Assembly (NCBI GenBank): GCA_021786915.1 | Contig: JAJYMP010000648.1 | Span: 1-8,777 of the forward strand | DNA from: Chloroflexota bacterium | GTDB taxonomy: Bacteria; Chloroflexota; Limnocylindria; Limnocylindrales; CSP1-4 | Reading direction: 5' to 3' | Length of the DNA stretch: 8,777 nt | Shown: in pieces, positions 1 through 6,464 of the stretch | Numbering within the stretch: the stretch's first letter is position 1 | Layout of the letters: the number at the start of each line of letters is the position of its first letter | The notes under the pieces: model-generated | Told to the model about the DNA's origin: nothing | The model's database searches: none | What the model saw: only the letters and a program-made list of their open reading frames with translations | Translations under genes and position numbers: made by a program

Positions 1-511
1 TGTCGGCCACGGCGATGCCGAACAGGGGCGGAGTCTCCCCCGGAGTTCCGAGCATCGCCATCGCCCCGCTCCTCGCCTCGACGATCAACCCGAATCCCGG
101 CTGGTCGGCATCCGGTCCGGTGTGGCCATAGGCCGAGACGGAGCAGTACACGAGCCTGTCGTTTCTCTCCGACAGCCGCCCGTAGCCGAGCCCAAGCCTC
201 TCGAGCGCCCCGGGCCGGTAGTTCTCCACGAACACGTCGGCGGTGTCGATGAGGCGGTGGAGGAACTCCAGACCTCGCGGGTCCCTGGCGTCGACGCACA
301 CCCCCTGCTTGTCCATGTTCTGCTGCAGGTAGTAGCCACTCTGCCCGTCGACGTGGAACGGATGCGTTCGACCTGCGTCCCCCGCTGGGGGTCGCTCCAC
401 CTTGATGACCTCGGCGCCCAGCGCGGCGAGACTTCGCGCAAGGAATGGACCGGCCAGGAAGTGGCTGTAGTCGATGACCCGCACCCCTGCTAGGGGCCGT
501 GGCTGGCTCAT
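1..511 (-). CDS. Family III (CaiB/BaiF) CoA-transferase, N-terminal 170 residues, cut by window edge
   Basis: Translating the minus strand from the ATG at 511 gives an open frame that is still open at base 1. Family III CoA-transferases move CoA from an acyl-CoA donor to a free acid through an aspartyl-CoA thioester intermediate. Visible hallmarks are the N-terminal LAGVRVIDYSHFLAGPF (residues 7-23), LGAEVIKVERP (31-41), VENYRPGALERLGLGY (95-110), and SAYGHTGPDADQPGFG (126-141). The catalytic Asp, equivalent to Asp169 of formyl-CoA transferase by my alignment from memory, appears to be D170, the last complete codon. The family usually has about 400 residues, so more than half lies outside. 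The ATG overlaps the preceding TGA as ATGA, with a GGAG six bases upstream. The family is secure; donor and acceptor are unknown. Confidence 0.93.
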   Translation of the reverse strand, partial: MSQPRPLAGVRVIDYSHFLAGPFLARSLAALGAEVIKVERPPAGDAGRTHPFHVDGQSGYYLQQNMDKQGVCVDARDPRGLEFLHRLIDTADVFVENYRPGALERLGLGYGRLSERNDRLVYCSVSAYGHTGPDADQPGFGLIVEARSGAMAMLGTPGETPPLFGIAVAD

Positions 512-957
512 GTCGGTCTCCGAGGAGCCATCAGGCGGTGCTCACCCTTCTGGACGACCTCGTCCCGCTGGTTCACCAGTTCCGCCGCCACCACCACGAT
601 GCCCCAGCCCGGCCGGCTCCGCGACGGTCGCAGGTCCGCGACACGGAACCTGACGTGCACCTCGTCGCCGATCTTGATGGGCGCGGCGAAGTCCCAGGTC
701 CAGCCCAGCGACATGCCCGGCCGGAAGCGATAGTCGCTCTGCGTCTTCAGGCCATCGGCGATTGCCAGCCCGAGCAGCCCGTGGGCAACCCGGGTGCCGA
801 ACGGCGTACTCCGGGCGTAGTCCTCGTCGATGTGCAGCGGCGTGTGGTCGCCGCTCAGGTCCGCGTAGTTGTCGATGAGGTCTGCGGTCACCAGTCGGGC
901 CGGGCTGACGCCTTCGTCCCCGACGCGCGCGTCGTCCCAGTATCGTTCGACAGTCAT
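508..957 (-). CDS. MaoC-like hot-dog-fold (R)-specific enoyl-CoA hydratase/dehydratase
   Basis: This 149-residue protein has the single hot-dog domain of MaoC/hydratase-2 enzymes, which reversibly add water to trans-2-enoyl-CoAs in the cytoplasm. The hydratase-2 motif is at about residues 31-61: YADLSGDHTPLHID followed by PFGTRVAHGLL, with D37 and H42 as the probable catalytic pair. Before it comes the usual start W-x-D-x-x-V-G-D (7-14). The second half (WDFAAPIKIGDEV, 88-100, then a long strand) forms the hot-dog sheet. Its length fits a stand-alone MaoC protein. It starts 4 bases after the VOC gene's stop with only a weak GAG upstream, and its stop overlaps the CoA-transferase start (ATGA), which suggests translational coupling. 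The neighbouring CoA-transferase supports a CoA-thioester substrate. The exact substrate is unknown, and mesaconyl-CoA or a crotonyl-CoA-type acyl chain are only possibilities. Confidence 0.9.
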   Translation of the reverse strand: MTVERYWDDARVGDEGVSPARLVTADLIDNYADLSGDHTPLHIDEDYARSTPFGTRVAHGLLGLAIADGLKTQSDYRFRPGMSLGWTWDFAAPIKIGDEVHVRFRVADLRPSRSRPGWGIVVVAAELVNQRDEVVQKGEHRLMAPRRPT

Positions 958-961
958 CGGC

Positions 962-1351
962 TCATGTCTCGGTGCTGTGGCGAGGGTCGATCGCCAGGAC
1001 GAGCCCGACGGAGCCGGCGCTGGCCTGCAGCAGTTCGAGTTCCAGGCCGTCGCGCAGGCGAAGCCAGTTCCGCCCCTTCGGAAGAGCGTCCACTCCGAAC
1101 GCCTCGGCCGCCTCCAGCGCTGCCTCGAGGTCGTCGCACATCACGCCGATATGTGCAAGGTAGCCCTCGCGGCCGGTGAAATCCGGCGCCGCCAGGAGCT
1201 GGATGCCGCCGACCGACCAGTACTGCCGCGGGTCGTCCGGCGGCCCATCGTACTCGCGGGCGGTCATGCCAAGGACCTCGCGGAAGAACCGGATGTGCCA
1301 GTGGATGTCCCGAACGCGGACCGCCACGTGTTCCACGTAGGCACGTGCCAT
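962..1351 (-). CDS. VOC-superfamily (glyoxalase/epimerase/dioxygenase fold) protein
   Basis: This is a 129-residue protein of the vicinal-oxygen-chelate fold, built from two beta-alpha-beta-beta-beta modules. Module 1 starts VEHVAVRVRD (6-15) and contains FFREVLGM (22-29) and the strand GGIQLLAA (48-55). Module 2 starts YLAHIGVMCDD (64-74) and ends DGLELELLQ (101-109). Candidate metal ligands in the usual places are H8, Q51, H67 and E104 or E106, the His/Gln/His/Glu set seen in glyoxalase I and methylmalonyl-CoA epimerase. The open frame extends upstream to 1399, but the domain begins at the ATG at 1351. That ATG follows the previous gene's TGA by one base and has a GGGGGAG ribosome site 4 bases away, so I chose it. 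Glyoxalase, epimerase or dioxygenase cannot be told apart here. Its place beside CoA-enzyme genes makes an epimerase-like role attractive, but that is inference. Confidence 0.85.
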   Translation of the reverse strand: MARAYVEHVAVRVRDIHWHIRFFREVLGMTAREYDGPPDDPRQYWSVGGIQLLAAPDFTGREGYLAHIGVMCDDLEAALEAAEAFGVDALPKGRNWLRLRDGLELELLQASAGSVGLVLAIDPRHSTET

Positions 1352-1352
1352 C

Positions 1353-2291
1353 TCACTCCCCCGCCTGTCGCGCGAGCCCGCGCTCGAGACCCTTGACACA
1401 GGCGACCAGTACCCGGTTCACCGGGGTGGCGACGCCCCAGCGCTGACCGAGGCGAACGACAGCGCCGTTCACGAAATCGATCTCGGTCACCGAACCGCTC
1501 TCGAGACTGGTGAGCATCGAGGCCTTGAACTCCGCGGGCATCCCCTCCGCCGCGATCCGCCAGGCATCCTCCGGCCGCGACGTGGACAGGGGCACGCCGC
1601 TCGCGTGTGCCACGGCCATTGCCTCACCGACGGCGGCGATCGCCGCGCCCTCGATCTCCGGCACCTGGTACAGGCGCCCATACTCCAGGCGGGTGATGGC
1701 ACTGAGCGCCCCCGTGGCGACGTTGACCAGCAGCTTGTCCCACATCAGCGTCGTGATGTCACCTCGTACCGTGGTAGCGAGGCCGGCGCGCTCGAACTCC
1801 GTGGCCACGGCCACCGCACGGTCGCTGGTGGAACCGTCGAGCTCGCCCAGATAGGTGTCTCGACCGCGGACTGTCGCGGCCACACGGGCGGGTCCCAGCA
1901 TGGTCCCGCCGACATAGGTGCGCCCTGCGATCACTCGCTCGGTGCCGAGCAGGCGCGCCAGGATTTCCTCGCTGCCGAGCCCGTTCTGCAGCGTCAGCGC
2001 GATCGTCCGCTGGCCGAACAGGGAGCGGGTCGACTCGATTGCCGCCTCCGTGTCGAATGCTTTGACGACCACCACCACGACGTCCACCACGCCGATCGCC
2101 CCCGCGTCGGAGGCGGCCCGCACGTGGACGATTCGCTCGTGCTCGCCCTCGCGCACCAGGAGCCCGCTCGCGTTCATCGCAGCGGCGCGCTCCGCGGACC
2201 GGCCGACGATCCACACGTCGGAACCGGCTCCGGTGAGAGCCGCCCCGATCACGCAGCCGAGAGCCCCACCGCCGAGCACGGCGATCTTCAT
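1353..2291 (-). CDS. Ketopantoate-reductase-family (ApbA/PanE) NAD(P)-dependent oxidoreductase
   Basis: A 312-residue cytosolic protein with the two-domain layout of 2-dehydropantoate 2-reductase. The N-terminal Rossmann domain has MKIAVLGGGALGCVIG with GxGxxG at 7-12, VKAFDTEAA (76-84) and LQNGLG (101-106). The helical C-terminal domain has MWDKLLVN (183-190), with K186 as the probable catalytic lysine, and SMLTSLESGSVTEIDFVNG (258-276), which carries the family's conserved Glu at E270. True PanE has further Asn residues after the lysine helix; here that position is G194, as in many paralogues used for other 2-keto acids. It therefore probably reduces, or oxidises to, a different 2-keto/2-hydroxy acid. 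The frame continues upstream to a GTG at 2348, but the Rossmann strand begins directly at the ATG at 2291, which I take as the start although its ribosome site is weak. A role in pantothenate synthesis is unlikely in this catabolic setting. Confidence 0.88.
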   Translation of the reverse strand: MKIAVLGGGALGCVIGAALTGAGSDVWIVGRSAERAAAMNASGLLVREGEHERIVHVRAASDAGAIGVVDVVVVVVKAFDTEAAIESTRSLFGQRTIALTLQNGLGSEEILARLLGTERVIAGRTYVGGTMLGPARVAATVRGRDTYLGELDGSTSDRAVAVATEFERAGLATTVRGDITTLMWDKLLVNVATGALSAITRLEYGRLYQVPEIEGAAIAAVGEAMAVAHASGVPLSTSRPEDAWRIAAEGMPAEFKASMLTSLESGSVTEIDFVNGAVVRLGQRWGVATPVNRVLVACVKGLERGLARQAGE

Positions 2292-2375
2292 GCCTGCACA
2301 ACCGCTATACGGTGACGGTGCGGCTGAGGTGGCCTCGGGACCAGGCACTCCGGCATGAGGAATCGATCGGACGCG
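2292..2375 (-). other. 84-bp gap between aldehyde dehydrogenase and PanE-like genes
   Basis: This is the largest gap within the enzyme half of the operon except the one upstream of the dehydrogenase. No convincing promoter or terminator is visible. The only local structure is a short dyad, ACCG-CTATA-CGGT at 2301-2313, 9 bases before the PanE-like start. It is AT-rich in an otherwise GC-rich gap. Its 10-base core recurs upstream of livH in the opposite orientation. Confidence 0.4.
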
Positions 2376-3785
2376 TCAGTCGACGGCAGTCTTGTAGAAC
2401 TCACCGAACAGATCCTGTTCCGAAGGACGATCCTCGGGAATCGGCCGGCTCACCCACGTCACGTTCATGTAGTGCTTCAGGTTGATGTTCTCGGACGTGG
2501 CGTTCCCGCCCCAGGTCCCGCAGCCGAGGCTCGACGTCATGGGCATTCCGTTGGTGAACGAGCCGGCATTCGCCTTCGACTGCGGCTGTCGGACCATGAT
2601 GCGCGACACGGGAGCCGCCAGGGCGAGCCGATCGATGTGATCGTCGTCGTGCGAATAGATGCCGCAGGAATGGCCCTTGCCGCCGACCTCGAAAAGTTCC
2701 TCGACCATGTGCAGGGCGTCGTCGAAGGTGTCGTAGCGGAACAGCGAGAGGACCACGCAGAGTTTCTCGCTGGAGAACGGATACGTGCGGCCGATGTGGT
2801 CCTCCTCGACCACGATGAACGAGCGGCCAGCCGGGACGGCGAAGCCGGCGAGCTCGCCGAGCCGTTGTGCCGAGACGGCGACGGTGTCCGGCAGCCGATG
2901 CCCTTCGTCGTCCCACAGCACGCGTCGGAGCTTCTCCTTGTCTTCGGGCGAGGCGAGGTACGCGCCCTCTGTGATGAGCTGATCACGCATCGCGTCGTAG
3001 ATCGACGCCTGCACCAGGAGATTCCCGTCCGCAGAACAGCCCGAACCGTAGTCCGAGGTCTTGCTCATCCGCGTGTTCCGGGCGGCCTGGTCGATCTCCG
3101 CGGTCTCGTCGACGATCATCGTCGAGTTGCCGCTGCCGACGCCGTACGCGGGCGTGCCGGAGCTGTAGGCAGCGCGGACCATGTCCCGGCCCCCGGTCGC
3201 CTGCACGAGGTCGCACGACGCCATCAGGTACTGGGCCGCCGGGATGCTCGGTCGTTCGATGACCTGCAGGAGATCGGCGGGTGCCCCCTCCCGGGCGAGC
3301 ACCTCGCGCATGATGCGGACCGTCTCGATCGTCGTCTTCCGGCTGCGCGGATGCGGCGAGAAGACCACGGCGTCGCGGCACTTCACCGCGAAGATGGCGA
3401 CGCCCACGGGGGTGAGCTCGGGGTTCGTGGTCGGAATGAGCGACGCGATGACCCCGACCGGCTTCGCGTACTTGACGATCCCGCGCTCCGGCAGTTCCTC
3501 GATGACGCCCACGCTCTTCTCGCGCAGCACGTCACGCAGGATCCCCATGATCTTGAACCGCTTGGACACACGGCTGACGGGATCGCCGAGGCCACTCTCC
3601 ACGACGCTCATCTCGGCCAGGCGCGTGAACGTCGTCTCGTTCGCCACCGCCCACGCGATGGCCTGGCACAGCCTGTCGACCTGGTCCTGCCTCGCGGACG
3701 CGAACTGCGCCGCAGCGGCCCGAGCGCAGGCGACCAGGTCGTCCACGTTCTCGCGCTCTTCCTGACTGATCTCCCGAGTCGCCAT
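2376..3785 (-). CDS. Acylating (CoA-dependent) aldehyde dehydrogenase, AdhE-N/EutE/SauS type
   Basis: A 469-residue aldehyde dehydrogenase that interconverts an aldehyde, CoA and NAD(P)+ with an acyl-CoA and NAD(P)H. The CoA-acylating subgroup is indicated by VGVIASLIPTTNPELTP (110-126), the Gly-rich AYSSGTPAYGVGSGN (206-220), the nucleophile loop SKTSDYGSGCSADGN with catalytic C250 (241-255), FSSEKLCVVL (337-346) and the C-terminal LGCGTWGGNATSEN (420-433). The same blocks occur in the N-terminal half of AdhE and in acetaldehyde and sulfoacetaldehyde dehydrogenases. No iron alcohol-dehydrogenase domain follows, so it is a stand-alone enzyme. No N-terminal extension for microcompartment targeting and no shell genes are seen. 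The frame runs back to a GTG at 3902 inside livF, but homology begins near the ATG at 3785, which has GGAGAG nine bases upstream. By overall feel it is closest to the sulfoacetaldehyde dehydrogenase (SauS) group, but the substrate is not proven. Confidence 0.9.
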   Translation of the reverse strand: MATREISQEERENVDDLVACARAAAAQFASARQDQVDRLCQAIAWAVANETTFTRLAEMSVVESGLGDPVSRVSKRFKIMGILRDVLREKSVGVIEELPERGIVKYAKPVGVIASLIPTTNPELTPVGVAIFAVKCRDAVVFSPHPRSRKTTIETVRIMREVLAREGAPADLLQVIERPSIPAAQYLMASCDLVQATGGRDMVRAAYSSGTPAYGVGSGNSTMIVDETAEIDQAARNTRMSKTSDYGSGCSADGNLLVQASIYDAMRDQLITEGAYLASPEDKEKLRRVLWDDEGHRLPDTVAVSAQRLGELAGFAVPAGRSFIVVEEDHIGRTYPFSSEKLCVVLSLFRYDTFDDALHMVEELFEVGGKGHSCGIYSHDDDHIDRLALAAPVSRIMVRQPQSKANAGSFTNGMPMTSSLGCGTWGGNATSENINLKHYMNVTWVSRPIPEDRPSEQDLFGEFYKTAVD

Positions 3786-3788
3786 GCC

Positions 3789-3801
3789 GCTCGTCTCTCC
3801 A
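3789..3801 (-). promoter_or_regulatory. Ribosome binding site deciding the aldehyde dehydrogenase start
   Basis: On the minus strand GGAGAG lies nine bases before the ATG at 3785. The longer GTG-initiated frame starting at 3902 would overlap livF and add 39 residues (rich in Asp, Arg, Ser and Gly) with no family similarity. The shorter start is preferred. Confidence 0.6.
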
Positions 3802-3822
3802 ATCGCGTTCTCAGCGCCGCCA

Positions 3823-3845
3823 CGGGTCCCGATGTCGGGCACCCG
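3823..3845 (-). promoter_or_regulatory. Stem-loop between livF and aldehyde dehydrogenase gene
   Basis: A compact inverted repeat lies in the 97-bp gap between the importer genes and the enzyme genes. The arms CGGGT/CCCGA pair with TCGGG/ACCCG, giving about ten G/C-rich pairs with a single bulged base at 3840 and a very tight loop at 3833-3834. No T-run follows on the minus strand, so it is not a classical intrinsic terminator. It could be an RNA processing or stability element or a weak attenuator between the two halves of the operon. Confidence 0.5.
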
Positions 3846-3882
3846 CGCCGACGACAACCGATCGTCCTCTTCGTCACCATGC

Positions 3883-4632
3883 CTACAGCCCGAGGTAGAC
3901 ACGTCGGACCTGGGGATCGGACTGAAGCTCGGCCGACGTCCCCGACAGGACGGCGCGCCCGTTCTCCAGCACGATGCACGTGTCTGCCACAGCGAAGGTC
4001 AACTCGGCGTTCTGCTCGACCAGGAGCAGGCCGACGCCCGTCGTCCGAAGTCGCGCGAGGACATCGGCGACCTCGTCCACGAGAACAGGCGCGAGGCCCA
4101 TCGACGGCTCGTCCAGCACGATCAGCGTGGGTTCGGACATCAGGGCTCGGCCGATCGCCAGCATCTGTTGCTCGCCGCCGCTCAGCCCGCCCGCCAGCCC
4201 GCGCTGCCGGGCCTTCAGCTTCGGGAACAGCTCGTAGATGCTGCCCAGCCGGTCGCGCACCTCGGAGTTCCAATGCTTCCGGTAGGCGCCGAGCAGCAGA
4301 TTCTGCTCGACCGTCAGCCCCGGGAAGACATGGCGCCCTTCGGGCACGTACCCGATCCCCGCCCAGACGACTCGGTGCGAGTGCATCCGCATGAGGTCCG
4401 CATTGCCGTATGTGAGCCGACCCGTCCTTCGCGGCACGAGGTCGAACATCGCTTTGAGGATCGAGCTCTTGCCGGCGCCATTCGCACCGATGATCGCGAC
4501 GGCACCGCCGGGCGGGACCGAGAAGGAAACCTCGCGGACCGCCTGGACGGCGCCGTAGAAGACCGACAGCCCATCGACAACGAGCGCGTCGGTGGGCGCG
4601 ACCGACTCCAGCGGCGCGACGGGGGCGCTCAT
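3883..4632 (-). CDS. livF: HAAT-family ABC importer ATPase, LivF type
   Basis: A 249-residue ATPase that pairs with the LivG-type domain under the membrane to drive import. It has Walker A GANGAGKSS (49-57), the LivF-type stretch YVPEGRHVFPGLTVEQNL (95-112), the ABC signature LSGGE (150-154), Walker B LIVLDE (170-175) and the D-loop SMGLAP (177-182). The switch histidine is replaced by Gln in LLVEQN (203-208). That replacement is normal for LivF, so one of the two ATP sites is expected to be degenerate. The frame extends upstream to 4803, but that part is an out-of-frame copy of livMG sequence. The ATG at 4632 overlaps the livMG stop as ATGA with no Shine-Dalgarno, which points to termination-reinitiation. 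The length matches the family (about 235-250). Confidence 0.95.
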   Translation of the reverse strand: MSAPVAPLESVAPTDALVVDGLSVFYGAVQAVREVSFSVPPGGAVAIIGANGAGKSSILKAMFDLVPRRTGRLTYGNADLMRMHSHRVVWAGIGYVPEGRHVFPGLTVEQNLLLGAYRKHWNSEVRDRLGSIYELFPKLKARQRGLAGGLSGGEQQMLAIGRALMSEPTLIVLDEPSMGLAPVLVDEVADVLARLRTTGVGLLLVEQNAELTFAVADTCIVLENGRAVLSGTSAELQSDPQVRRVYLGL

Positions 4633-6464
4633 GCGACGGACGCCGACTGCGATGGTGACGGCGGCGGCGTGGCGGATCCGCCGTGGCGGACCCGGTCGCG
4701 GCGGCCGAGGTACGCCTCGATGACGGCGGGGTCCTGGCTGACAGCGGCGGGTTCCGCTTCGATCAGCAGCCGCCCGAAGTTCAGCACCGTCACGCGGTCG
4801 CACAGCGACATGACGAGCGACATGTTGTGCTCGATCAGCACCACGCTGACTCCTGCGGTACGAATGTCGCGGATGACGTCGCCGAGCTCCCGCACCTCGT
4901 CGCCGTTCAGCCCGGCCGCCGGCTCATCGAGGAGCAGCACCCTCGGGCGGCTCGCCAGGGCGCGAGCGATCTCGAGTCGGCGCTGCACGCCGTATGGGAG
5001 CTCCCCCGGAAGGCGGTCGATCACGGACGTCAGTCCCAGGTCGTTGAGGACCTCCAGCGCCCGGCGCTTCGCCTCGCGGTCGCGCGCCGCCACGCGCCAC
5101 GGCGCGCTGACGTACTCCCACAGATGTGCGGATTCGACATCCCCCACCCCGACCAGGGTGTTCTCGAGAACCGTGAGCGACCGGAACAGGCGCACGTTCT
5201 GGAACGTGCGCGACACGCCGATCCGGGAGAGCTGGTCCGGTCGGCGCCTGGCCACGTCGGCGCCCAGCACCTTCACCGTCCCGCCATCCGGCCGGTAGAG
5301 CCCGGTCAGGACGTTGAAGAGCGTGGTCTTGCCGGACCCGTTCGGCCCGACGATGCCGTGGATGGCGCCCGGCGCAACGGTAATGGAGACGTCGTCCAGG
5401 GCCTTGACGGCGCCGAAGCGCTTGCTCAGACCGGCCACGTTGACGGCCGGACCGTCGACGGGCACGTCCCGGTCCGCGGCCGGGACGCGCCCGGCGTAAG
5501 GGGCCACGTGCACGGCGGCCGCTTGTCTGCCCCGCGACCGCGCGAGGCGCCACGTTCGGACGAGGAGGCCAGCGAGGCCCATCGGGGCAGCCACGACCAC
5601 CGCGATCTGGAGCACGCCGTAGCCAAGGTGAGCGTAGTTCGGAAGGTTGATGAGCAGCGATTGCACGACGCTGAGCAGGATCGCTCCCGCGGCCGCCCCG
5701 TAGATGCTCTGGCGTCCGCCGATCATCACCATCGCCAGCAGCTCGAACATCACGAAGATGCTGAACGTGTCGGGGCTCACGTATCCGATCAGGCCCGCGT
5801 ACAGATTGCCGGCCAGCCCGGCGAACAGCGCGCCCAGCGCGAATGCCGTGACACGCGTCGTGGCGACGTGCACGCCGGTCGCCGCGGCGACGACGTGGTC
5901 GTCACGGATCGCGCGGAGTCGGAGGCCGAGTCCGGTTCCGCAGATGAACGCGGCATACAACAGGCCGAGAGCCAGGGCCGCCAGCAGCAGGAAGAAGTAG
6001 CGATGGTCGGTGTCGAACGCGAGCCCGAGCACGCCCGGGCTCGGGATGTTCGAGATACCGGCGGCGCCACCGAGCAGGGGCGCGTTCGCGACGAAGCTGC
6101 TGAAGGCGATAGCCAGGCCGAGCGTCACGATCCCCAGGTAATGGGACTGCATGCGGAGCGCGGGCAGCCCCAGCACGACACCGGCCACGAGTGTCAGTGC
6201 GACGCTCGCGGGCAGCGTCCACCAGAAATCCCACTGGTAGACCGTCGTGAGAACCGCGGTCGAGTAGGCCCCCACGCCGAACAGCGCCACCTGCGCGAGG
6301 TTGGTCTGTCCCGCGATCCCCTGCGTCAGCGACAGGCCCACCGCGAGGATCGCGAAGACGAGCGCAACGTCGAGCGCGTGGATCTCGTATCCGTCGAGAC
6401 CGCCGGACGCGATGGCGGCGATGGCCAGCACCGTGACCCAGAGAAGCCAGCGCGGAATCTTCAT
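4629..6464 (-). CDS. LivM-LivG fusion: ABC importer permease joined to ATPase
   Basis: A 611-residue chain holding two importer subunits. Residues 1-303 are a LivM-type permease with several hydrophobic segments, the family block QGIAGQTNLAQVALFGVGAY (48-67), and the cytoplasmic coupling-loop region GLRLRAIRDDHVVAAATG (180-197). Residues 304-338 form a linker rich in Arg, Ala and Pro. Residues 340-590 are a LivG-type ATPase with Walker A GPNGSGKTT (373-381), Q-loop RTFQNVRLF (419-427), the LivG-style signature LPYGVQRRLEIARAL (489-503), Walker B VLLLDE (509-514) and switch His H546. It ends in a Pro/Ser tail (599-611). There is no stop or frame break between the halves, so this is a true fusion, not two genes. 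Its start overlaps livH as ATGA and lacks its own ribosome site. Fused LivM-LivG proteins are known in HAAT systems, whereas E. coli uses separate chains. Confidence 0.94.
   Translation of the reverse strand: MKIPRWLLWVTVLAIAAIASGGLDGYEIHALDVALVFAILAVGLSLTQGIAGQTNLAQVALFGVGAYSTAVLTTVYQWDFWWTLPASVALTLVAGVVLGLPALRMQSHYLGIVTLGLAIAFSSFVANAPLLGGAAGISNIPSPGVLGLAFDTDHRYFFLLLAALALGLLYAAFICGTGLGLRLRAIRDDHVVAAATGVHVATTRVTAFALGALFAGLAGNLYAGLIGYVSPDTFSIFVMFELLAMVMIGGRQSIYGAAAGAILLSVVQSLLINLPNYAHLGYGVLQIAVVVAAPMGLAGLLVRTWRLARSRGRQAAAVHVAPYAGRVPAADRDVPVDGPAVNVAGLSKRFGAVKALDDVSITVAPGAIHGIVGPNGSGKTTLFNVLTGLYRPDGGTVKVLGADVARRRPDQLSRIGVSRTFQNVRLFRSLTVLENTLVGVGDVESAHLWEYVSAPWRVAARDREAKRRALEVLNDLGLTSVIDRLPGELPYGVQRRLEIARALASRPRVLLLDEPAAGLNGDEVRELGDVIRDIRTAGVSVVLIEHNMSLVMSLCDRVTVLNFGRLLIEAEPAAVSQDPAVIEAYLGRRDRVRHGGSATPPPSPSQSASVA

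Noticed and set aside
70..110. Apparent loss of a catalytic Asp in the CoA-transferase (PGFG at 138-141 where many homologues read PGFD)
   Set aside because: Aligning with formyl-CoA transferase from memory puts the nucleophile Asp169 at the later GIAVAD, i.e. D170, which is present. The PGFG position is variable in the family.
499..1179. Plus-strand frames opposite MaoC, VOC and CoA-transferase genes (also 122-493)
   Set aside because: Shadow frames in GC-rich DNA; the minus-strand translations match known families over their full length.
3786..3902. Longer GTG start for the aldehyde dehydrogenase at 3902
   Set aside because: The extra 39 residues have no family similarity and overlap livF; the ATG at 3785 has a proper ribosome site.
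2355..4394. Plus-strand open frame of 679 codons opposite the aldehyde dehydrogenase and livF
   Set aside because: It spans two real minus-strand genes and their gap, has a low-complexity Arg/Ala/Ser end and no recognisable domain.
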